Shown piece by piece: positions 1 through 5,929 of a stretch of DNA of 6,015 bases (its first letter is position 1; every line of letters begins with the position of its first letter). The notes under the pieces were generated by a model that saw only the letters and a list, made by a program, of their open reading frames with translations, was not told where the DNA came from and did no database searches. A program made the position numbers and the translations under genes. Source of the stretch: Smithellaceae bacterium (GTDB lineage: Bacteria; Desulfobacterota; Syntrophia; Syntrophales; Smithellaceae); the NCBI GenBank assembly GCA_028704195.1, contig JAQVLL010000136.1, positions 1 through 6,015 of the forward strand, given 5' to 3'.

Positions 1-2
1 CC

Positions 3-65
3 GTCGACCTCACGGCAATAATCGTTATGGCTATTCTGCTTTTAACGGGAATAGTATCTCCCTAA
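3..65 (+). pseudogene. N-terminal fragment of the SLC13/DASS permease, ending at an in-frame TAA
   Basis: Reading from position 3, in the same frame as the downstream permease, gives 20 residues that end ILLLTGIVSP and are then stopped by TAA at 63-65. After the stop the frame continues EGLSGFSNTATVTVAAM straight into the open part of the gene. In SLC13/DASS permeases the N-terminal helix is normally followed by a stretch like LTG-xx-SP-(E/K)-E-ALSGFSNPA, so the protein homology runs through the stop without a gap. One substitution at the first base (AAA or GAA to TAA) would explain it. The true start lies left of the window. This is either a real nonsense mutation or a sequencing error. TAA is a genuine stop elsewhere in this window, at the ends of the MscS and symporter genes. 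Confidence 0.75.
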
Positions 66-104
66 GAGGGTCTTTCCGGGTTCAGCAATACGGCAACCGT
101 TACC

Positions 105-1706
105 GTGGCGGCAATGTTCATTTTAAGCGCGGCGCTGCAGAAAACAGGTTCCGTTAATTACCTGGGAGCGTTGTCGTCAAAGGTTTTTGGCTTCAATTTC
201 TGGATAGGCCTTATAGGAACGATGATTCTTGTCGGCGTTATTTCAGCGTTTGTTAACAATACCCCGGTTGTCGCGGTATTTATTCCTATCTTACTGGGGC
301 TATCCGCAACGAATAAAATCAGTCCCTCAAAACTTTTAATGCCTATTTCGTTTGCTTCTATGTTCGGCGGTTTATGCACGCTCATCGGCACGTCAACAAA
401 CATACTCGTCAGTTCCATTGCGGTTCAACATGGTCTGCCCGCTTTGGGCATGTTTGAATTCACGAAGATGGGCCTTGTTTTTTTCGCTGTAGGTATAATT
501 TACATGGCGCTTTTCGGAATAAGAATTATTCCTGACAGATCAACCGAAGGTGAGCTGACGGATAAGTATAAAATGCACGATTATCTGACGGATATCATTC
601 TTCTGTCGGGCAATAAATCAATCGATATGAGAGTCGCGGACTCTCCCCTGATAAAAGAGCTGGAAATAGATGTTTTGGAGGTGATCCGTAACGGGCAGCG
701 TCTGTTGGTTCCCGTGTCCGATATTGTGCTGCGGGAAAATGATTTATTACGGGTCCGCTGCGATATAAAACAGTTACAGGAATTAAAAGACAAAGTCGGC
801 ATTCAGATGAAATCTGACTGCGAACTGCACGAAAAAGATTTCCAGTGCGAAGCGCTGATGCTGACGGAAGTAGTAATCGCACCTAATTCAAGGCTGATTG
901 GCAAGACTATCAAGTCTTCTTATTTTCGTAATGTTTTCCGCGCAACGGCTTTGGCGTTAAGACACAGAGGTCAACTATATAACACCGGTTTTGCCGATAC
1001 TCCGCTCAATGCCGGTGATGCCATCCTGGTTGAGGCGCGCAAGGAAAATTATGACGCTCTCAAAAACAATAAAAACTTCGTCATTGTGTCAGATATTGAG
1101 ACACCCCAGTATCGCAAAGACAAAATCATTCCTGCTCTGCTGATCATTGCCGGAGTTATCGTTACGGCGACGCTGGGGATATTGCCGATCATGGTTGGGG
1201 CGATCATCGGGTCTGTGCTGCTGGTTATGGTGGGATGTATTACATTGGAAGAAGCTTACGACTCTATCGATTGGAAAGTAATTTTCCTTTTAGGCGGTAT
1301 TATTTCTCTTGGTGTCGCTCTGGAAAAAACAGGCGCGGCCATGTATCTATCAGAAAAAATGATTCGTTTTCTCGGGCAATTCGGCCCTATGGCGATTGTA
1401 GCCGCTCTTTATCTTGTTACTACGTTGTTGACGAGTACGATGTCCAACAATGCCACAGCAGTATTACTTGCCCCGATTGCGATTGCCGCCGCCAGCGCAA
1501 TGAATGTCAGTCCAAAACCATTTTTAATGGCGGTTGCTTTTGCCGCCTCCACCAGTTTTATGACGCCTGTAGGCTATCAGACCAACACAATGATTTATGG
1601 AGTAGGGCAGTACAGATTTTCAGATTTTATTAAAGTGGGAACTCCTTTAAACTTAATTTTTTTGATTCTCGCGACTATTTTAATTCCTGTTTTTTTCCCG
1701 TTTTAG
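105..1706 (+). CDS. SLC13/DASS-family anion or dicarboxylate permease with two RCK_C domains, 5'-disrupted
   Basis: This is an inner-membrane secondary transporter of the divalent anion:sodium symporter type (sulfate, dicarboxylates or similar; substrate not determinable here). The open part has 533 residues if read from GTG at 105. The first half carries helices and the signature VNNTP (residues 50-54) and LIGTSTN (93-99). A cytosolic insert at about 150-340 contains two RCK_C/TrkA_C domains (about 176-232 and 259-330), which are thought to bind ligands. The second half repeats the transport motif with MSNNATA (446-452) and TPVGYQTN (487-494). These two inverted-repeat motifs form the family's sodium and substrate site. 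GTG 105 has no visible Shine-Dalgarno and sits inside a conserved stretch, so it is unlikely to be the native start. The homologous frame extends upstream through the TAA at 63-65. After that stop the frame is intact to TAG, which argues for a recent lesion, a sequencing error or reinitiation. A Shine-Dalgarno for the next gene overlaps its stop codon. Confidence 0.85.
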   Translation: MAAMFILSAALQKTGSVNYLGALSSKVFGFNFWIGLIGTMILVGVISAFVNNTPVVAVFIPILLGLSATNKISPSKLLMPISFASMFGGLCTLIGTSTNILVSSIAVQHGLPALGMFEFTKMGLVFFAVGIIYMALFGIRIIPDRSTEGELTDKYKMHDYLTDIILLSGNKSIDMRVADSPLIKELEIDVLEVIRNGQRLLVPVSDIVLRENDLLRVRCDIKQLQELKDKVGIQMKSDCELHEKDFQCEALMLTEVVIAPNSRLIGKTIKSSYFRNVFRATALALRHRGQLYNTGFADTPLNAGDAILVEARKENYDALKNNKNFVIVSDIETPQYRKDKIIPALLIIAGVIVTATLGILPIMVGAIIGSVLLVMVGCITLEEAYDSIDWKVIFLLGGIISLGVALEKTGAAMYLSEKMIRFLGQFGPMAIVAALYLVTTLLTSTMSNNATAVLLAPIAIAAASAMNVSPKPFLMAVAFAASTSFMTPVGYQTNTMIYGVGQYRFSDFIKVGTPLNLIFLILATILIPVFFPF

Positions 1707-1710
1707 GAGA
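1705..1710 (+). promoter_or_regulatory. Shine-Dalgarno of the MscS gene, overlapping the permease stop
   Basis: AGGAGA begins within the TAG stop codon of the permease and lies five bases before the ATG at 1716. The close packing supports co-transcription and likely translational coupling of the two genes. Confidence 0.75.
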
Positions 1711-1715
1711 TTATT

Positions 1716-2579
1716 ATGGATACAATAGCCAGTTTCGCAAAGAAAATCATAGAATCATTGAAAATTCCTCTTTTTAATATGGGCGACTCCTCTTTTACCA
1801 TTTTGACGCTTGTTTATCTGATTTTAGCAACATTGCTCTTACTTTATCTTACTTCAAAAATAAATAAAATCGTAACGCATAAATTGCTGGCAAAGAGCCG
1901 TATTGATTACGGTGTGCGCGCGGCGACGGGTTCCATCATAAAATATATTTTACTGATTATCGGCTTTGTCATTATTTTGCAGACAGCCGGTATTAATTTA
2001 AGCAGTCTCACTATATTATTCGGAGCGCTTGGCATAGGTATTGGTTTCGGTTTGCAAAATGTAATTAATAATTTTGTCAGCGGATTAATCATTCTTTTTG
2101 AAAGGCCGATTAAAGTAGGAGACAGAATCGAAGTAGCGGGCGTTGCCGGAGATGTGATAGATATTTCCATGCGTGCGACCACGATCGTAACGAATGATAA
2201 TATTTCCATTATCGTTCCAAATTCGCAATTTATTTCTGAAACGGTCATCAACTGGAGTCACACCGACCGCAATGTCCGTTTTAATTATCCCGTGGGTGTG
2301 TCTTATAAGGAGGATCCCCAGGTCGTCAAAAAAGTTCTTCTTGAGGTTGCTCTTGATAATCGGGGTGTACTGAAAGAACCTAAACCGGACGTCCTTTTTA
2401 CTGAATACGCGAACAGTGCAATGATTTTTAATCTGAGGGTTTGGACGCGCGAATTTGTAAATCGTCCCGGTGTGCTAAAAAGCCAGCTTTATTATGAAAT
2501 ATTCCGTCGTTTCAGAGAAGAAGGCATAGAGATCCCATTCCCACAAAGCGATATCCACATAAAAGAAATGCCAAAATAA
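1716..2579 (+). CDS. mscS: small-conductance mechanosensitive channel, MscS family
   Basis: The product is a homo-oligomeric inner-membrane channel that opens when membrane tension rises and releases solutes during hypo-osmotic shock. Its 287 residues match the compact form typified by E. coli MscS (286). Predicted helices lie at about 27-46 and 70-90. The pore helix follows at about 97-128 and is Gly/Ala-rich, reading ALGIGIGFGLQNVINNFVSG, then FERPIKVGDRIEV (128-140), the classic entry to the beta domain. The beta domain has the family pattern GxVxxIxxRxT, with IIVPNSQF at about 165-172. The C-terminal alpha-beta domain ends with IEIPFPQ (271-277), typical of this family. The ATG start has a good Shine-Dalgarno and only nine bases separate it from the permease, so the two form an operon. 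The gene looks more AT-rich than purD or the symporter. Family assignment is secure; gating and ion preference cannot be read from sequence. Confidence 0.95.
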   Translation: MDTIASFAKKIIESLKIPLFNMGDSSFTILTLVYLILATLLLLYLTSKINKIVTHKLLAKSRIDYGVRAATGSIIKYILLIIGFVIILQTAGINLSSLTILFGALGIGIGFGLQNVINNFVSGLIILFERPIKVGDRIEVAGVAGDVIDISMRATTIVTNDNISIIVPNSQFISETVINWSHTDRNVRFNYPVGVSYKEDPQVVKKVLLEVALDNRGVLKEPKPDVLFTEYANSAMIFNLRVWTREFVNRPGVLKSQLYYEIFRRFREEGIEIPFPQSDIHIKEMPK

Positions 2580-2745
2580 TTAAGGCTTTCTCTGCTATTG
2601 TTGATACATTTACGCTAGTTTAAATTTATCGCTATTCTGGTTGCGAAGTGGAATGCCGTTCTGAATGTTACAATATATCAGCTTCAGAATGAACAAGGGG
2701 CTATAGTCTAAAAACAGGCATAATTAATGTTCCAATATAGAAAAA

Positions 2746-4089
2746 TCATGCATTAAAAGGTTGTTTGATTCTTATTTTATTCATGTGATTGATGCGTTTC
2801 TGTATTAATTCCCGGGTACCGATATCTTCGCGGTAGGCGACCGGGCCTTTGATGGCTTTTACGCCTCCGACGGCAATATTTCTCGCTTCCTCTAATGTGT
2901 CGGCAATGCCGACGATGCCGATGGCCCGGGACGAGCTCAAATACAGTCCGTCTTCTTTTTTATCCACGGAAGAATAGTAAAGACGGGCTTTTCCCACATC
3001 GCCCACTTCAATTTTAGCCCGTGAAGATGCGGCATCGGGATGATCGGCGGGGAGGCCATAGCCTTTCGGCACAACATATTTGCAGACAGTTGCTTTTTGA
3101 TCGAATTCGATCTTGAGAGTATCCAGTGTTCCGTTAACGATATGTTTGCAAATATCCACAAAATCCGTTTTCAGAAGCGGCAGGATGTTCATGGCCTCCG
3201 GATCACCAAAGCGCGCGTTGTATTCCAGAAGCTTTACGCCGTTTTTTGTGGCAATGAATCCCCCATACATGACGCCTTTATAAGGTTTGCCGGTTTCTTT
3301 CAACAGGGCCGCCGCTACCTGACGGGTGATTTCCAGACCCTCTTCGACATCCGAATCTTTCAGAAACGGCATCAGGTGATCAGGCATGGAATAAGAACCC
3401 ATGCCGCCGGTGTTGGGACCCTGGTCGCCGTCAAACCGTCTTTTGTGATCCTGTACAAGCGGTGTGCCCACAACCGTCTTGCCGTCGCAGAGGCACTGCA
3501 GTGAAAATTCCTCGCCGTCAAACTTTTCCTCAACAATCACAGAAGAACGTTCCTTCAGAATCTGCCTGCACAGTTTCAGCGCTTCATCTTTTGAATTAAA
3601 ATGATCACCCTGAACGAGCACACCCTTGCCGCCAGTGAGTCCATCCGGTTTGAGCACAACGCCGTCCAGTTGGTCCAGAAAAGCCTCCAAACCGTCCGGT
3701 GTTGTATACACTTTAAATTTTGGATTGCCGGGAATATTATATTTATTAACCAGGTTTCGGGTGAACGCCTTGGATGTTTCCAGCCTTGCCAGACTTTTTT
3801 CAGGTCCAATCGAAGCGATACCGTATTGAATCAGGGCATCCACAACGCCGTTGTTGAGGGGGTCTTCCGGGCCGATGACGGCGAAGTCGATTTTATTATC
3901 CCTGGCAAAACCGGTGATGGCAGACAGGTCTGAATAGCTTCCCAGTTTGCTGATTTCCGACAGGGAGGCGATTCCCGGGTTATTGGCTTTCATAAATGAA
4001 AACAAAAACGGATTCTGCCCGGATCTCGAGATGGCCTCGGCCATTGCGTGTTCACGTGCTCCGTTTCCGACAAGCAGTATATTGGACAT
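2746..4089 (-). CDS. purD: phosphoribosylamine-glycine ligase (GAR synthetase)
   Basis: This cytosolic enzyme joins 5-phosphoribosylamine and glycine using ATP to give glycinamide ribonucleotide, the second step of de novo purine synthesis. The 447 residues are slightly longer than the usual 420-430. Domains in order: N-domain with ILLVGNGAREHA (4-15) and NPGI (37-40); IGPEKSLARLETSKAF (94-109); ATP-grasp with VVLKPDGLTGGKGV (144-157), VEEKFDGEEFS (186-196), DHKRRFDGDQGPNTGGMG (214-231) and LLEYNARFGDPEA (287-299); and a C-terminal domain. E289 and N291 fit the family's metal-binding pair. The start is ATG with AGGAGA six bases upstream (4096-4101). No other pur gene adjoins it, so it looks like a monocistronic unit with its own promoter. 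The N-terminus (FSFMKANNPGI, with GNGAREHA in place of GGGGREHA) recalls PurD from methanogenic archaea rather than the common bacterial form. That comparison is from memory and untested. Confidence 0.97.
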   Translation of the reverse strand: MSNILLVGNGAREHAMAEAISRSGQNPFLFSFMKANNPGIASLSEISKLGSYSDLSAITGFARDNKIDFAVIGPEDPLNNGVVDALIQYGIASIGPEKSLARLETSKAFTRNLVNKYNIPGNPKFKVYTTPDGLEAFLDQLDGVVLKPDGLTGGKGVLVQGDHFNSKDEALKLCRQILKERSSVIVEEKFDGEEFSLQCLCDGKTVVGTPLVQDHKRRFDGDQGPNTGGMGSYSMPDHLMPFLKDSDVEEGLEITRQVAAALLKETGKPYKGVMYGGFIATKNGVKLLEYNARFGDPEAMNILPLLKTDFVDICKHIVNGTLDTLKIEFDQKATVCKYVVPKGYGLPADHPDAASSRAKIEVGDVGKARLYYSSVDKKEDGLYLSSSRAIGIVGIADTLEEARNIAVGGVKAIKGPVAYREDIGTRELIQKRINHMNKIRIKQPFNA

Positions 4090-4130
4090 CGTTGATCTCC
4101 TGTAAATAATTTTGTTTCAACATGTCTGCC

Positions 4131-4159
4131 TAAATAACGGAAAAGCATGATCAAGTCAA
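4131..4159 (-). promoter_or_regulatory. candidate sigma70-type promoter for purD
   Basis: On the minus strand, TTGACT (4159-4154) is followed after exactly 17 bases by TATTTA (4136-4131). The -35 box is a 5 of 6 match and the -10 box is weak. Transcription would start near 4125, leaving a leader of about 35 bases before the purD start codon. Prediction only. Confidence 0.4.
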
Positions 4160-4204
4160 ATGGAAGGATCAGGTATCTGTGGATTTGAAAATAAAGGACT
4201 TGAT
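4150..4204. repeat. 8-bp inverted repeat spanning the divergent promoter region
   Basis: ATCAAGTC (4150-4157) and GACTTGAT (4197-4204) are perfect reverse complements separated by 39 bases. Each arm overlaps the candidate -35 box of one of the two divergent promoters. It could be a paired operator or chance; nothing else in the sequence identifies a regulator. Confidence 0.35.
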
Positions 4205-4228
4205 TGTTTTCAGCAATCGCATAATAAT
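4200..4228 (+). promoter_or_regulatory. candidate sigma70-type promoter for the lapA-like gene
   Basis: TTGATT (4200-4205) and AATAAT (4223-4228) are 17 bases apart; TAATAA with a 16-base spacer is the alternative. Transcription would begin near 4235, giving a leader of roughly 118 bases before the lapA-like ATG. Prediction only. Confidence 0.35.
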
Positions 4229-4229
4229 C

Positions 4230-4246
4230 ATCTGTGAAATCTGCGG
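4230..4246 (+). repeat. tandem ATCTGYG-type repeat motif in the divergent spacer
   Basis: ATCTGTGA (4230-4237) is followed nine bases on by ATCTGCGG (4239-4246). Related copies, ATCTGTGG (4175-4182) and GTCTGTGA (4336-4343), occur in the same spacer. The double unit resembles short intergenic elements of the form ATC(C/T)GTG-AATC(C/T)GYGG that I recall from many environmental bacterial genomes. That link is recollection, not a search. No function is visible. Confidence 0.35.
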
Positions 4247-4352
4247 TGTTTGCCGGTATGGCGTTTTAAAAGTTACAGGACCAAATATCATAAGGCAACG
4301 GATATCCTTTACACCGCATATTGTGCAAAGTAAACGTCTGTGAGGTTGTGAT

Positions 4353-4604
4353 ATGAATTTCAAAATAATCCTGTTGATGATTATTGCCGGTCTCGCCGTT
4401 TTGTTCATTATACAGAATGTTTCCGCTGTTACCGTTGGAATTTTCTTCTGGAAAATTTCCCTATCGCTTGCCTTATTGATATTTTTCGTGCTGACGATAG
4501 GTTTTGCGATAGGTTGGTTTTTACACAGCTTTCTGTCATATCAAAAGGTCAAGAAAGAAGTAGCCGAGATTCAACGGGATCCGGGCATCGGCAAAAAGAA
4601 GTAG
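4353..4604 (+). CDS. LapA/DUF1049-domain small inner-membrane protein
   Basis: An 83-residue protein of the lipopolysaccharide assembly protein A domain family. In E. coli LapA works with LapB at the inner membrane in controlling LPS synthesis. Two hydrophobic helices (about 4-22 and 37-58) flank the family hallmark FIIQNVSAVTVGIFFWKISL (18-37), that is F-x-x-QN-x-x-x-V followed by an aromatic FW pair. A glycine-containing second helix (IGFAIGWFL) and a short basic cytosolic tail ending GKKK follow. The ATG has GAGG seven bases upstream (4342-4345). No lapB-like gene lies in the window and the gene stands alone between two repeat-bearing spacers. The family call is good; the exact LPS role is inferred from the family, and DUF1049 proteins also occur outside the LPS setting. 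Confidence 0.85.
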   Translation: MNFKIILLMIIAGLAVLFIIQNVSAVTVGIFFWKISLSLALLIFFVLTIGFAIGWFLHSFLSYQKVKKEVAEIQRDPGIGKKK

Positions 4605-4616
4605 CAGCTTTTTCTC

Positions 4617-4665
4617 CTTATCCCTTGCCCCTTGAGCCTTGCACCTTGTTCCTCGTCCCTTCGGT
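4617..4665. repeat. heptanucleotide CTTNNNC array
   Basis: Seven consecutive 7-base units begin at 4617: CTTATCC, CTTGCCC, CTTGAGC, CTTGCAC, CTTGTTC, CTCGTCC and CTTCGGT. Positions 1-3 are almost invariant (one CTC) and position 7 is C in six of seven, while the middle varies. This is a degenerate minisatellite in the convergent gap after the lapA-like gene. A coding role is unlikely, since seven is not a multiple of three and both neighbouring genes end outside it. Confidence 0.7.
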
Positions 4666-4682
4666 CTCTGAGCCTGTCGAAG
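4659..4682. repeat. imperfect palindrome of REP-like type ending GAGCCTGTCGAAG
   Basis: CTTCG (4659-4663) pairs with CGAAG (4678-4682), and a CTCTGAG core (4666-4672) is itself palindromic. The core GAGCCTGTCGAA matches a motif I recall as a dispersed intergenic repeat in many genomes. It lies just past the stop codons of two convergent genes, so it may help end transcription or protect 3' ends. There is no T-tract beside the stem on either strand. Confidence 0.5.
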
Positions 4683-4684
4683 CG

Positions 4685-5929
4685 TTACCCCTGCTCTTCC
4701 ATCCAATGCTTTCCACCCAGAACCCGCGCGATCATCATACTGGCGACATTGTCGCCCACGGCATTGACCATGGTGGCGGGCGCATCCACCAGTGTGCCGA
4801 TCATGGTGATCAAAGGAAACGCTTCGGGGGGCAGGTTATACATCGACAAAATCAGGAGCTCACCGATGGTTCCTCCGCCGGGGATGCCGCTGACGACTAC
4901 TCCGGTCAAAAGGGCGATACCCAGGGCCGTTAAAACAGTTTCGATACCGGTGAAGGGCATCTGAAAAATGCCGAACAGAAAGGCAATTTTCAGTACGGCG
5001 GCCAGGCAGGATCCTTCCATGTGCATCGTCGCACCGATGGGAATGACCACTTCGCTGATATCCCTGGGCACGCCGATTTTATCTGCCGCCTGCAGATTCA
5101 GAGGAATTGTTGCCATGGAGCTGCCCGTCGCCAGGGCCGTAACCGATGGCGGGATGATATTACTCCAGAATTTTTTCACACCGGGGCCACGCCCGGCTAA
5201 AAATGCATACAGGGTAAAGGCGAGGAAAAAATACAATATCGCTGTCGGATAATAAACGGCCATGGAGCGTGCATATGAACCGAGCAGTTTAGGACCAAAA
5301 ACGCCGACCAAATAGGCAAAATAAGCACAAAGACCGATGGGCGCGTAATACATAATGAAGGAAATCAGCTTCATCATGACTGCATTGGCGGATGTTAGAA
5401 ATCTGGTGAACGCTTTTCCCTTTTCCCCCGCCGCGGAGGCCGCCAGTCCGGTCAGAATAGAAAAAACAATGAGGGCCAGCATATTGTTTCTGGATAAAAT
5501 GTTTGAGAAATCCGGAGCCGTGAAAGCCCGAACAATTTGATCGGCAGTTTTGATTTGCTCAACGTCCGCCGTCGCGGGCAGGGGTATATTGACCCCGATT
5601 GCCGGAGGAAAGAGGATTACGGCGGTAATCATGACGACCGATGCAATGATGCCGGTGATTACAAAGATCAGGACCATTACGGAAAGAATTTTGCCAAGAC
5701 GCTTGAGATTGGTCATGGAGGCAACGGTGGCCGAGATGGAGAAAAAGACCAATGGCACAATGACGGTAAAAAGCAGATTTAAGAAAATGTCGCCCAGTGG
5801 TTTGAGCGCCGCCGCGTCCTGCTTCAGGGCAACGACCAGTGCAGCGCCAATCAGAATGGAAATGATCAAAAGGATCGAAAACCCGTAGGACTCCAGAAAT
5901 GGCGGCAGTTTTTTTTTCATGCTGATCAC
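4685..5929 (-). CDS. dicarboxylate/amino acid:cation symporter (DAACS, GltP/DctA fold) with an atypical substrate site
   Basis: This inner-membrane secondary transporter uses a cation gradient to import small carboxylates or amino acids. Its 414 residues fit the family's 400-430. Re-entrant hairpin 1 reads ALATGSSMATIPLN (265-278), helix 7 carries PIGATMHMEGS (297-307), hairpin 2 has SGIPGGG (347-353) and helix 8 has VDAPATMVNAVGD (381-393). Compared with archaeal GltPh, D382, T386, N389 and D393 match D394, T398, N401 and D405. The side-chain-binding R397 is Ala385, R276 is Gly269, and NMDG is HMEG (303-306). This argues against glutamate or aspartate and for a neutral or unusual substrate. 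The GTG start at 5929 overlaps the upstream dipeptidase stop as GTGA, suggesting coupled translation. An ATG three codons later (5920) is an alternative, with GTGATC resembling an extended Shine-Dalgarno. ATG is followed by nine A bases. Fold is certain; substrate is not. Confidence 0.93.
   Translation of the reverse strand: MISMKKKLPPFLESYGFSILLIISILIGAALVVALKQDAAALKPLGDIFLNLLFTVIVPLVFFSISATVASMTNLKRLGKILSVMVLIFVITGIIASVVMITAVILFPPAIGVNIPLPATADVEQIKTADQIVRAFTAPDFSNILSRNNMLALIVFSILTGLAASAAGEKGKAFTRFLTSANAVMMKLISFIMYYAPIGLCAYFAYLVGVFGPKLLGSYARSMAVYYPTAILYFFLAFTLYAFLAGRGPGVKKFWSNIIPPSVTALATGSSMATIPLNLQAADKIGVPRDISEVVIPIGATMHMEGSCLAAVLKIAFLFGIFQMPFTGIETVLTALGIALLTGVVVSGIPGGGTIGELLILSMYNLPPEAFPLITMIGTLVDAPATMVNAVGDNVASMMIARVLGGKHWMEEQG

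Noticed and set aside
63..65. Recoding of TAA as sense (stop-codon reassignment, selenocysteine or pyrrolysine)
   Set aside because: Sec and Pyl use TGA and TAG, and TAA ends the MscS and symporter genes in this same window, so TAA is a normal stop here.
2659..2689. Inverted repeat TTCTGAA / TTCAGAA as a terminator between mscS and purD
   Set aside because: The stem is only 7 bp and AT-rich, the loop is 17 bases and no T-tract follows on either strand; too weak to call.
3040..3933. Open frames on the plus strand across purD
   Set aside because: They lie antisense to a fully conserved purD, have no family motifs and no ribosome sites; they are shadows of its codon structure.
4169..4408. 79-codon minus-strand frame in the purD-lapA spacer
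   Set aside because: It overlaps the start of the lapA-like gene, has no good ribosome site and no recognisable protein pattern.
4593..4613. AAAAAG / CTTTTT hairpin at the end of the lapA-like gene as an intrinsic terminator
   Set aside because: Six A/T-rich pairs with a 9-base loop including the stop codon, without a GC stem, are not convincing.
4617..4665. Heptamer array as a CRISPR-like array
   Set aside because: Units are 7 bases with no spacers between them and no cas genes are nearby; it is a degenerate minisatellite.
4514..4964. Plus-strand frames running from the lapA-like gene through the heptamer array into the symporter gene
   Set aside because: They overlap two well-supported genes and translate to low-complexity or shadow sequence without recognisable features.
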